Source: Ahrensia kielensis DSM 5890 (GTDB lineage Bacteria; Pseudomonadota; Alphaproteobacteria; Rhizobiales; Rhizobiaceae). From it: a stretch of 64,000 nucleotides of DNA. The translations under genes and the position numbers were made by a program. The notes under the pieces were generated by a model, which was not told where the DNA came from, ran no database searches, and saw only the letters and a list, made by a program, of their open reading frames with translations. The first letter of the stretch is position 1. Each line of letters opens with the position of its first letter. The stretch spans positions 188,501 through 252,500 of the forward strand of contig NZ_KB894530.1 in the NCBI RefSeq assembly GCF_000374465.1, in the 5' to 3' direction. Shown here in pieces: positions 1 to 7,388 of the stretch.

Positions 1-552
1 AAAATTGGGCATAGCCCGCTTGATGTTGTTGCATGGCATGGCAATTACGCGCCGGTAAAATATGATTTGAAAACCTATTGCCCTGTCGGTGCAATTTTGT
101 TCGATCATCCTGATCCGTCGATTTTTACAGTGCTGACAGCACCAAGCGGTGTTGAGGGAACAGCGAATATTGATTTTGTCTTGTTCCGCGAACGCTGGAT
201 GGTGGCGGAAAACACATTCCGCCCGCCGTGGTATCATAAGAACGTCATGTCCGAACTTATGGGCAATATTTACGGCCAATATGATGCCAAACCGCAAGGC
301 TTTGTGCCCGGCGGCATGAGCCTGCATAATATGATGTTGCCCCATGGGCCTGACCGCAACGCCTTTGAAGGCGCATCAAATGCCGACTTAAAAGCAGTTA
401 AACTCGAAAACACTATGTCATTTATGTTCGAAACGCGCTTTCCTCAACATCTGACAAAGTTTGCAGCAAGCGAAGCGCCATTGCAGGATGATTATATCGA
501 CTGCTGGGGCGACCTAGAGAAGAAGTTTGACGGCTCACCAGGCGTAAAATAA
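1..552 (+). CDS. hmgA: Homogentisate 1,2-dioxygenase, C-terminal part (cut by window start)
   Basis: This enzyme opens the ring of homogentisate with O2 and Fe(II) to give maleylacetoacetate, the central step of tyrosine and phenylacetate-type degradation. The frame is open from base 1, so the gene begins before the window; about 183 residues are visible. The C-terminal cupin-like metal region is recognisable: RPPWYHKN followed by MSELMG carries the His and Glu ligands of the human enzyme (His335, Glu341), and [11 protein letters not shown] carries the third His ligand (His371). The TTG at base 67 is not a start, because the homologous sequence ([14 protein letters not shown]) continues upstream of it. 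It is followed after 22 bp by the fumarylacetoacetase-like gene in the same operon. Confidence 0.95.
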   Translation, partial: KIGHSPLDVVAWHGNYAPVKYDLKTYCPVGAILFDHPDPSIFTVLTAPSGVEGTANIDFVLFRERWMVAENTFRPPWYHKNVMSELMGNIYGQYDAKPQGFVPGGMSLHNMMLPHGPDRNAFEGASNADLKAVKLENTMSFMFETRFPQHLTKFAASEAPLQDDYIDCWGDLEKKFDGSPGVK

Positions 553-574
553 CGCCGCATAAAGGGATAAATAC

Positions 575-1588
575 ATGAAATTAGCAACGCTCAATAATGG
601 CACACGCGACGGTGTGCTGGTGGTAGTTTCCAATGATCTGACACAATGTACGGCGGTGGGTCATATTGCGCCGACTATGCAGGCAGCGCTCGACAATTGG
701 GCAAGTGTTGCGCCGCGTCTTGAGCGTGTGGCTGAAATGTTGGGCGTTGGCGCAGAGCCGGTTCAGCGTTTTCATGAAAGCGAGGCGTTGTCGCCTTTGC
801 CGCGTGCCTATCAATGGGCCGATGGCTCGGCCTATGTGAACCATGTAGAATTGGTGCGCAAAGCGCGCAATGCGGAAATGCCAGAAAGCTTCTGGACTGA
901 TCCGCTTATGTATCAGGGTGGTTCGGATACTTTTCTTTCGCCGCGTGCACCGATTGTCATGGCAGATGAAGCTTACGGCATCGATATGGAAGGCGAAGTT
1001 GCCGTTGTTGTTGATGATGTGCCAATGGGCGCAACACGCGAAGAAGCGCTTAGCGCTATTCGCTTGGTCATGCTGGTTAATGATGTGTCGCTGCGCGGCC
1101 TTATTCCAGCTGAACTTGGCAAAGGCTTTGGCTTTTTCCATTCAAAACCATCATCGGCATTTTCGCCTGTGGCAGTGACACCAGACACGGTGGGCGATGC
1201 TTGGAAAGACGGCAAACTACATTTGCCGCTCTGTGTTGATTATAATGGTAAAGCTTTTGGCCGCGCGAATGCGGGTGTCGATATGACGTTCGATTTTGGC
1301 ACGCTGGTTGCCCATGCTGCTAAAACACGGGCGCTTGGTGCTGGTGCAATTATCGGCTCTGGCACAGTTTCCAACAAGCTGGACGGAGAGCCGGGCAAAG
1401 CGATTTCAGAAGGCGGGGCAGGCTATTCCTGTATCGCAGAAATTCGCATGATCGAAACGATCAATAATGGCAAGCCTTCAACTGAATTCATGAAATTTGG
1501 CGACAAGGTGCGCATTGAAATGAAAGACCAAGATGGCAAATCCATCTTTGGTGCAATTGAACAGACAGTGGAAAAATATAATGGCTAA
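575..1588 (+). CDS. Fumarylacetoacetate hydrolase family protein, probable fumarylacetoacetase
   Basis: A 337-residue FAH-family protein. In this operon the expected role is hydrolysis of fumarylacetoacetate to fumarate and acetoacetate, the last step after HmgA and MaiA. The family metal-binding acidic pair is visible as MEGEV (Glu139 and Glu141), followed by LVNDVSLRG around residue 170 and the FHSKPSSAFSP segment around residue 190 that lines the active site. It is shorter than the eukaryotic-type 420-residue fumarylacetoacetase and resembles the short bacterial FAH group, so exact substrate is inferred from neighbours. The start ATG has AAGGGATAA upstream. Its stop overlaps the next gene by 8 bp, indicating translational coupling. 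Confidence 0.88.
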   Translation: MKLATLNNGTRDGVLVVVSNDLTQCTAVGHIAPTMQAALDNWASVAPRLERVAEMLGVGAEPVQRFHESEALSPLPRAYQWADGSAYVNHVELVRKARNAEMPESFWTDPLMYQGGSDTFLSPRAPIVMADEAYGIDMEGEVAVVVDDVPMGATREEALSAIRLVMLVNDVSLRGLIPAELGKGFGFFHSKPSSAFSPVAVTPDTVGDAWKDGKLHLPLCVDYNGKAFGRANAGVDMTFDFGTLVAHAAKTRALGAGAIIGSGTVSNKLDGEPGKAISEGGAGYSCIAEIRMIETINNGKPSTEFMKFGDKVRIEMKDQDGKSIFGAIEQTVEKYNG

Positions 1589-2531
1589 GGCATTCGCCTC
1601 TCAAGGCGACATGAGCGAAAAGAAGATCACCTTTGATGAAATCGGCAAAGACCTTTGGGCGTTTACCGCTGAAGGTGATCCGAATTCTGGCGTGATTATT
1701 GGCGATGATAGCGTTATGATTATCGAGGCGCAGGCAACCCCGCGCCTTGCTAATAAGGTGATCGAAAAGGTTCGCTCTATCACTGATAAACCGATCAGCC
1801 ATGTGGTGCTCACGCATTATCATGCGGTGCGTGTTCTGGGTGCTTCTGCTTACGGCGCTGACCAGATTATCATGGGTGAAGCTGCGCGCGGCATGGTTGT
1901 TGAGCGTGGTCAGGAAGATTGGGATTCTGAGTTCCAGCGTTTTCCGCGTTTGTTTGAAGGCCATGAAAGCATTCCGGGCCTGACATATCCGACAACGACG
2001 TTCAGCGATAATATGACGGTATATCTCGGCAACCGCCGTGTTGATTTGATGCATCTTGGCCGTGCGCATACGGCGGGCGACATTGTTATTCATGTGGCTG
2101 ATGAAAACGTCATGTTTACGGGCGATATCGTGGAAGATCAATCTGCTTGTTATTGCGGTGATGGCCACTTCCATGAATGGGGCAACACGCTGGATAATAT
2201 TGCGGCGTTTGATGTTGATGCGATTGCACCGGGGCGCGGCGGCGCATTGGTCGGCAAACAAGCTGTTGAGCGCGCAATCGAGAGCACACGCGATTTTGTT
2301 GATAGCACTTATGCGCCTGTTGAGCGCATTGCGGCGCGCGGTGGTTCGCTTAAAGATGCATGGGATGCCGTGCGTGCTTCTTGTGATCCGAAGTTCAAGG
2401 ATTACGCGATTTACGAGCATTGCCTGCCGTTCAATGTGGCACGTGCTTATGATGAAGCGCGCGGTATCGAACATCCACGGATCTGGACCGCGCAGCGCGA
2501 TCTGGAAATGTGGGAAGCGCTTCAAGGGTAG
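1581..2531 (+). CDS. MBL-fold protein with degenerate zinc motif
   Basis: A 316-residue metallo-beta-lactamase-fold protein embedded in the homogentisate operon. Its function is unknown to me. The core fold is recognisable: the strand SHVVLTHYHAVR (residues 73-84), the GRAHTAGD segment and MFTGDIV. However the canonical HxHxDH motif reads H79-Y-H81-A-V83-R84, so the Asp and second-site His are replaced, and a two-zinc site of the usual kind cannot form. The start ATG at 1581 overlaps the end of the preceding gene by 8 bp; ATG at 1611 is a possible internal alternative. Location between the FAH-family gene and mhaA suggests a hydrolytic or accessory role in aromatic degradation, perhaps on a thioester or lactone, but this is only context. 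Confidence 0.85.
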   Translation: MAKAFASQGDMSEKKITFDEIGKDLWAFTAEGDPNSGVIIGDDSVMIIEAQATPRLANKVIEKVRSITDKPISHVVLTHYHAVRVLGASAYGADQIIMGEAARGMVVERGQEDWDSEFQRFPRLFEGHESIPGLTYPTTTFSDNMTVYLGNRRVDLMHLGRAHTAGDIVIHVADENVMFTGDIVEDQSACYCGDGHFHEWGNTLDNIAAFDVDAIAPGRGGALVGKQAVERAIESTRDFVDSTYAPVERIAARGGSLKDAWDAVRASCDPKFKDYAIYEHCLPFNVARAYDEARGIEHPRIWTAQRDLEMWEALQG

Positions 2532-2536
2532 GGGTA

Positions 2537-4147
2537 ATGGCAAGCCGCTATCAGACAGCCTTTAAGCTTTATCCATATGAAAAGGTGGCGGCGCAGGACA
2601 ATAAGCATGTCGTGCGCCATCCGGTTGTCATTGTTGGCGGCGGCCCTATCGGCATGACGCTGGCGCTTGATCTTTGTCAGCGCGGCACACCGGTTTTAGT
2701 GCTGGATGACCATGACGGTGTTGGGCTTGGCAGCCGCGCGATTTGTTTTGCGCGGCGCACGCTGGAGATTGCGGACCGTTTGGGCTTTGGCGATGTGCTG
2801 CGCGGAAAAGGTGTGCGCTGGGACGTTGGCAAAGTGTTTTACGGCGCTGACAAAGTGTTTGAGTTTAATCTGTCGCCGGAGGCAGGTTACAAGGCACCTG
2901 CCTTTATCAATTTGCAGCAACCTTTTTTCGAGAAGTTTGCCGTTGAGCAAATTCGCAAAGAACAGGCAGCAGGCGCACCGATTGAAATTCGCGGATGCAA
3001 CGAGGTGGTGAGTGTTGAGGACAAGGGCGATTTTGTGCGTCTGCGGGTTGATACGCCTGATGGTCCTTACGAACTTGAAGCGGACTGGCTGATCGCCTGC
3101 GACGGTGCACGCTCACCTGTGCGCGAGATGCTGGGCCTGTCGTTTGAGGGCCGTGTATTTGAAGACAATTTTCTGATTGCTGATGTTAAGATGAAGGCGG
3201 ATTTTCCGCCCGAACGCTGGTTCTGGTTTGAACCATCTTTTGAGGGCGCAGGCCAATCGGCATTGCTGCACAAACAGCCAGACGATATTTGGCGTATCGA
3301 TTTTCAGCTTGGCTGGGACATTGACCGCAAGGTAGAATTAGAGCCTGCAAAAATTCGTGCGCGTGTCGATGCGATGCTTGGGCCTAATGCCCAATATGAA
3401 TTGGAATGGACAAGTATTTATACGTTCCAATGTCGCCGTATGGAAAAGTTTTGCCATGGACCTGTTTTGTTTGCTGGTGACAGCGCACACCAGGTTTCGC
3501 CGTTCGGTGCGCGCGGTGCTAATTCCGGTGTGCAGGATGCGGACAATTTGGCGTGGAAACTTGATCTTGTGGTCAAGGGTTTGGCGCCGCAATCGCTGCT
3601 TGATAGCTACGGCGAAGAGCGCGAACATGGTGCGGATGAGAACATTCTCAACTCGACGCGGGCAACGGATTTTCTAACGCCAAAATCCGACATGAGTAAG
3701 ATTTTCCGCAATGCGGTTTTAAACCTTGCAGGAAAATATGGTTTTGCACGCACGATGGTCAATTCGGGTCGGTTGTCCGTACCATGCGTCTATGATGGTT
3801 TGAGCTTAAATGCCGATGATGAGTTCGGCGGACCGCACATTAGCCGTGTGGGAGCATCGTGTCCTGATGCGCCGCATGGTGAAGGCTATTTGCTTGATCT
3901 GCTGAAGGGGGATTTTACTCTTTTGGCAATTAATGCGGAGGCACCAACTTCGCTTGAGGTTGATGGTATTGCTGCAAACATTATCATGATTGATCGTCCT
4001 CATGATGCGCTTGCGGCGCGGTATCTCGGCGATCAAAAATCAGCAATTTATCTGATCCGGCCGGATCAACATATATGTGCGCGTTGGCCCGCCTATGACG
4101 CAGCAAAAGTGATAGCGGCGCTCAACCATGCTTGTGGGAGACATTAG
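2537..4147 (+). CDS. mhaA: FAD-dependent aromatic monooxygenase, probable 3-hydroxyphenylacetate 6-hydroxylase flavoprotein
   Basis: A 536-residue class A flavoprotein monooxygenase (PHBH/MhpA group). The N-terminal dinucleotide-binding motif GGGPIG is at residues 34-39 and the second FAD motif LFAGDSAHQVSP is near residue 310. A thioredoxin-like C-terminal extension typical of the phenol hydroxylase group follows. Together with the 61-residue protein encoded immediately downstream it matches the two-component MhaAB described in Pseudomonas putida U, which converts 3-hydroxyphenylacetate to homogentisate, so the operon would both make and degrade homogentisate. The start at 2537 is set by the run AAGGGTAGGGGT just upstream; an upstream GTG would overlap the MBL gene. 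The symbol rests on family plus context; another meta-substituted phenol could be the substrate. Confidence 0.8.
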   Translation: MASRYQTAFKLYPYEKVAAQDNKHVVRHPVVIVGGGPIGMTLALDLCQRGTPVLVLDDHDGVGLGSRAICFARRTLEIADRLGFGDVLRGKGVRWDVGKVFYGADKVFEFNLSPEAGYKAPAFINLQQPFFEKFAVEQIRKEQAAGAPIEIRGCNEVVSVEDKGDFVRLRVDTPDGPYELEADWLIACDGARSPVREMLGLSFEGRVFEDNFLIADVKMKADFPPERWFWFEPSFEGAGQSALLHKQPDDIWRIDFQLGWDIDRKVELEPAKIRARVDAMLGPNAQYELEWTSIYTFQCRRMEKFCHGPVLFAGDSAHQVSPFGARGANSGVQDADNLAWKLDLVVKGLAPQSLLDSYGEEREHGADENILNSTRATDFLTPKSDMSKIFRNAVLNLAGKYGFARTMVNSGRLSVPCVYDGLSLNADDEFGGPHISRVGASCPDAPHGEGYLLDLLKGDFTLLAINAEAPTSLEVDGIAANIIMIDRPHDALAARYLGDQKSAIYLIRPDQHICARWPAYDAAKVIAALNHACGRH

Positions 4148-4333
4148 ATGCGTGAACTTAATCTAGAGCCGAACATTGCCGATCCCGATGGTTTTTACGA
4201 TGAATTGATTGCTGCTCACAGCACTTTGTCTAAGCAAGAAAGCGATGCGTTCAATGCGCGTTTGGTGCTTATTCTTGCCAATCATATTGGTGATCGCGCT
4301 GTTTTAGCCGCTGCATTGGAGGCCGCGAAATGA
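4148..4333 (+). CDS. mhaB: Small coupling protein, MhaB-like (DUF2783-type)
   Basis: A 61-residue acidic, helical protein starting directly after the mhaA stop codon and overlapping maiA by 4 bp. Its size and position match MhaB, the small coupling protein reported to be needed with the flavoprotein MhaA for productive hydroxylation of 3-hydroxyphenylacetate in Pseudomonas putida U. Visible features are an N-terminal stretch with PDGFYDELIAAH and a helical part LNARLVLILANHIGD-like (FNARLVLILANHIGD). It has no enzyme motif. Function is inferred from synteny; sequence identity to MhaB could not be measured here. Confidence 0.75.
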   Translation: MRELNLEPNIADPDGFYDELIAAHSTLSKQESDAFNARLVLILANHIGDRAVLAAALEAAK

Positions 4334-4956
4334 GTGTTGTTCTTTATGACTATTGGCGCTCATCGGCGAGCTACCGCGTACGCATTGCGCTCAATATGGC
4401 TGGCATTGCCTATGAGAGCGTCAATGTTGATTTGCTCAAAAAGGATCATAAATCGCCGGAGCATTTGGCCCGTCACCCGCAAGGGCTTGTGCCCGTGTTG
4501 GAAATTGATGGACAGTCGTTCACGCAGTCGCTGGCGATTTTAGATTATCTGAATGAAACGCAAAATTTGGAACTGCTGCCGAAGGAACCTGCTCAGCGTG
4601 CCAAAGCGCTGGCATTAGCCCATGCGATTGCCGTCGATATTCATCCCGTATGCAATCTGTCGGTTGTTGGCTATGCAACCAAGGGCGAAGAGCCTGCGCG
4701 TAGCGACTGGATGAAACGCTTTATTGAGCCCGGCCTTGCTGCTTTTGAAGTACAATTGGGTGCGTTTGAACAAGCCGCATATTGCACGGGGTCGGCGGTC
4801 GGCCTTGCGGATATTTGCCTTATGCCGCAGCTCTACAATGCGCAGCGCTGGGGCGCTGATTATTCGAACTGTCCGCGCATGATTGATATTGCTGCACGGC
4901 TTGGCGAAATTCCAGCGTTTCAAGCAGCCCACCCGGATCAGTGTAAGCCTGCTTAA
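4330..4956 (+). CDS. maiA: Maleylacetoacetate isomerase (zeta-class GST)
   Basis: A 208-residue glutathione S-transferase of the zeta class, which uses glutathione to isomerise maleylacetoacetate to fumarylacetoacetate between HmgA and the FAH-family hydrolase. The diagnostic zeta motif SSASYRVRIAL is at residues 11-21, with HPQGLVPVLEIDG and TQSLAILDYL forming the rest of the N-terminal thioredoxin fold, and DICLMPQLYNAQRW in the helical C-terminal domain. The start ATG overlaps the mhaB stop (ATGA). It is the last gene of the operon and its stop meets the convergent MocR gene, with 4 bp overlap and no obvious terminator. Confidence 0.93.
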   Translation: MSVVLYDYWRSSASYRVRIALNMAGIAYESVNVDLLKKDHKSPEHLARHPQGLVPVLEIDGQSFTQSLAILDYLNETQNLELLPKEPAQRAKALALAHAIAVDIHPVCNLSVVGYATKGEEPARSDWMKRFIEPGLAAFEVQLGAFEQAAYCTGSAVGLADICLMPQLYNAQRWGADYSNCPRMIDIAARLGEIPAFQAAHPDQCKPA

Positions 4957-6341
4957 TTCCTGCTCGATGCGATGACATTTTTTAAGACCGTGAGCGTTTT
5001 GGGATCTGATATTTGGCTCACATTAAAACGCATATAGTGCGCCATTGTTTGTGATGGGCTGAATACATTTCCCGGTGCTAAAACCAAATTATGTTTCAGC
5101 GCTTCGCGGGCAATATGGGCCGAATCCAAGCCCTCTGGCAAAGTGCACCAAAGATAAAATCCACCGCGCGGCATGAGCCAAGGCTCAATGCCCAATGCGG
5201 ATAGTTCTTTTGCAACGCTCAGACGTTTCTTCGATAGTTTTTGGCGTACGTCCTCCATGTGCTTGCGATAACTGCCATCGCTTAAAATGTGGAATAGCAT
5301 TTCTGACGTTAAAGGGCTGGGGCCGCCGAAATTGGTTGCGACTTGCAAATCGATCAATGCTTCAATCCAATCGGCTCTGGCCGCGATATAGCCACAGCGA
5401 ATGGATGCAGAAAGAGTTTTGGAAAAACTGCCGATGCGGATGACGCGCTCCAAACCGTCTAGGCTTGCAAGGCGCGGCGAGGCGGAAGGTTCAAAGGCTG
5501 AAAAAATATCATCTTCGACAATCGTTAGATCATGCTTTGCGGCAAGTGTTAAAAGTTGATGCGCTGTCTGCGGGGATATGGTTGCACCGGTTGGATTATG
5601 CAGCGCAGAATTGGTTATATAGAGACGCGGTTTGTGGGCGATCAGCGCTTCCGCAAAGCGCTCCATATCGGGGCCTGATGCTGTGTAGGGAACGCTCACC
5701 ACGTTAATTTCATGGGCTTTGAGCAATGCTTGAAAATTAAAATAGCAAGGATCATCTACGATGACGCTATCGCCGGGGCGCAGCAAAAATCGGCAAATTA
5801 AATCGATGGCCTGCGTTCCTGAAATGGATAACATGATCTGTTCAGGCCGCGCATTTATTCCCTCATCAGCGAGCTGACGGCCCAGAAAATGTCGCAGGTT
5901 TTTTGATCCGCGTGTGCTGCCATATTCAGACAATAAAGCATCGCTCGCGCGTGCGAGTTTGCGGATTGCTTTGCGAATACCATCATTGGGCATCCAATCC
6001 GGCGGCAACCATCCGCAGCCCGGTTTGAGCATATCTGTTTCAGCATCGAGTGATTGGCGTGATACCCAAAAGGGGTCGATCTCACGGTCAAGCTTGGGGC
6101 CGATTGTTGCCAGATCAAGCGGTGCCAATGGGCTGCATACATAAAAACCTGAACCGCGCCGCGAACGAATAATGCCTTCTGCTGCCAAACGATCATAGGC
6201 ATCGACAACCGTAGAAGGTGACACATTCATGCGCTTTGCAAAGCTGCGAATAGAGGGTAGTTTTTCGTCGGGCGCGAGGGCGCGACTAGCAATTCTGCTG
6301 CGGATCGCCGCCATAACATCGTTGGTGCGCGTGCCTGTCAT
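4953..6341 (-). CDS. MocR-type regulator (GntR winged helix fused to class I aminotransferase fold)
   Basis: A 462-residue transcription factor with an N-terminal GntR winged helix (about residues 1-70; LPSIRSFAKRMNVSPSTVVD is the DNA-binding helix-turn-helix) joined to a fold-type I aminotransferase domain. The PLP lysine is in SFSKTLSA. Such proteins sense a PLP-linked amino compound and usually control an adjacent, divergent gene. The start at 6341 is preferred because GGGAGTAG lies upstream; the longer frame begins with an unsupported TTG. It is divergent from a DMT-family transporter, and a perfect inverted repeat lies in the shared promoter region, so that transporter is the likely target. 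The effector is unknown. Confidence 0.9.
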   Translation of the reverse strand: MTGTRTNDVMAAIRSRIASRALAPDEKLPSIRSFAKRMNVSPSTVVDAYDRLAAEGIIRSRRGSGFYVCSPLAPLDLATIGPKLDREIDPFWVSRQSLDAETDMLKPGCGWLPPDWMPNDGIRKAIRKLARASDALLSEYGSTRGSKNLRHFLGRQLADEGINARPEQIMLSISGTQAIDLICRFLLRPGDSVIVDDPCYFNFQALLKAHEINVVSVPYTASGPDMERFAEALIAHKPRLYITNSALHNPTGATISPQTAHQLLTLAAKHDLTIVEDDIFSAFEPSASPRLASLDGLERVIRIGSFSKTLSASIRCGYIAARADWIEALIDLQVATNFGGPSPLTSEMLFHILSDGSYRKHMEDVRQKLSKKRLSVAKELSALGIEPWLMPRGGFYLWCTLPEGLDSAHIAREALKHNLVLAPGNVFSPSQTMAHYMRFNVSQISDPKTLTVLKNVIASSRN

Positions 6342-6369
6342 ATGCTCTACTCCCGTCTTGCTCGCCAAG

Positions 6370-6393
6370 TGTATGGATTTATGTATCCATACA
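6370..6393. promoter_or_regulatory. Perfect inverted repeat, probable MocR operator
   Basis: TGTATGGAT and ATCCATACA are exact inverted repeats separated by 6 bp, in the 135-bp gap between the divergent MocR gene and the DMT transporter gene. GTATGGAT/GTATCCAT also reads as a near direct repeat. Position 29 bp upstream of the regulator start suggests autoregulation plus control of the transporter. Confidence 0.65.
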
Positions 6394-6476
6394 GTTTTGC
6401 AATATTGTATTGCTTTGTAACTGTTTGCACCAGTGGTTTTTGTTTAGCGCTGAGCGTTTATATCAGGGATTAAATT

Positions 6477-7337
6477 ATGCAATCATCGACAGCAGGGTGG
6501 GGCAGCGGTCTGCTCGGCGTTATTATTTTTAGTGGTTCTTTGCCTGCAACACGCATGGCTGTTGATGGATTTGACCCGTTTTTTTTAACATCTGCACGGG
6601 CGGTGATTGCGGGGTTGTTGGGGGCTGCATTGCTTTGGCTGCTGCGCCAAAAGCGCCCAACAAGCAGCGATCTTGGCTCCATGATGATTGTGGCTATTGG
6701 CGTTGTTGTTGGATTTCCCTTGCTGACAGCGATAGCGCTGCAACATGTCACCTCGGCGCATTCGGTTATCTTTATCGGGCTCTTGCCGCTATCGACTGCA
6801 ATCTTTGGCGTTATACGCGGCGGCGAACGACCCAAGCCTGCATTTTGGATTTTCTCCGTCACAGGGAGCCTTTTGGTTGCCGGTTTTGCTTTTTCACAAG
6901 GCAGCGCTGGCTCTTTAAAAGGGGATTTGTTTATGACCGCGGCAATCATTGTGTGCGGTCTTGGTTATGCGGAAGGGGCCAGCCTTTCACGGCGACTTGG
7001 CGGCTGGCAGGTCATATCGTGGGCGTTGGTTTTATCTTTGCCCATTATGCTTGTAATGGCAGCCGCAACGCTGCCTGTGACATGGCAAAATATCAGTGTG
7101 CCCGCGTGGATGGGCTTGGGCTATGTTTCCCTGTTCAGCATGATGATTGGCTTTGTTTTTTGGTATCGCGGCTTGGCGCTAGGCGGCATTGCAGGTGTTG
7201 GCCAATTGCAATTGCTGCAACCATTTTTCGGACTGTTTTTATCAGCGATGTTGCTGAGCGAAACCGTGGACCTGTCGATGATCGCCGTCGCTGTGCTGGT
7301 GGTTGGCTGTGTTGCAGGTGCAAAACGCTTTGTGTGA
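6477..7337 (+). CDS. EamA/DMT-family transporter
   Basis: A 286-residue integral membrane protein of the drug/metabolite transporter superfamily with two EamA repeats and about ten hydrophobic segments. The N-terminal repeat includes the characteristic FFLTSARAVIAGLLGA stretch, and the second repeat ends with AVLVVGCVAGAKRF. These proteins commonly export amino acids or other small metabolites. It is divergently arranged from the MocR regulator, which points to an amino compound as inducer and possibly as substrate. Substrate cannot be derived from sequence. Confidence 0.88.
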   Translation: MQSSTAGWGSGLLGVIIFSGSLPATRMAVDGFDPFFLTSARAVIAGLLGAALLWLLRQKRPTSSDLGSMMIVAIGVVVGFPLLTAIALQHVTSAHSVIFIGLLPLSTAIFGVIRGGERPKPAFWIFSVTGSLLVAGFAFSQGSAGSLKGDLFMTAAIIVCGLGYAEGASLSRRLGGWQVISWALVLSLPIMLVMAAATLPVTWQNISVPAWMGLGYVSLFSMMIGFVFWYRGLALGGIAGVGQLQLLQPFFGLFLSAMLLSETVDLSMIAVAVLVVGCVAGAKRFV

Positions 7338-7340
7338 AGT

Positions 7341-7376
7341 CGCGCTCTGCTCAAATCAATGAGCAAAGCGCGTTTT
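7341..7376. terminator. Bidirectional terminator
   Basis: CGCGCTCTGCTCA (7341-7353) pairs with TGAGCAAAGCGCG (7360-7372), 12 of 13 positions, with a 6-nt loop and TTTT after it. It lies between the convergent DMT transporter and the aldolase/dehydrogenase gene. Confidence 0.75.
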
Positions 7377-7388
7377 AGCAAGATATGA

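Noticed and set aside
1488-2543. A 351-codon open frame antisense to the MBL gene
   Set aside because: It lies fully opposite a gene with clear family motifs, has atypical composition (many His, Arg and Ile), no recognisable domain and no ribosome site; it reflects codon bias of the real gene.
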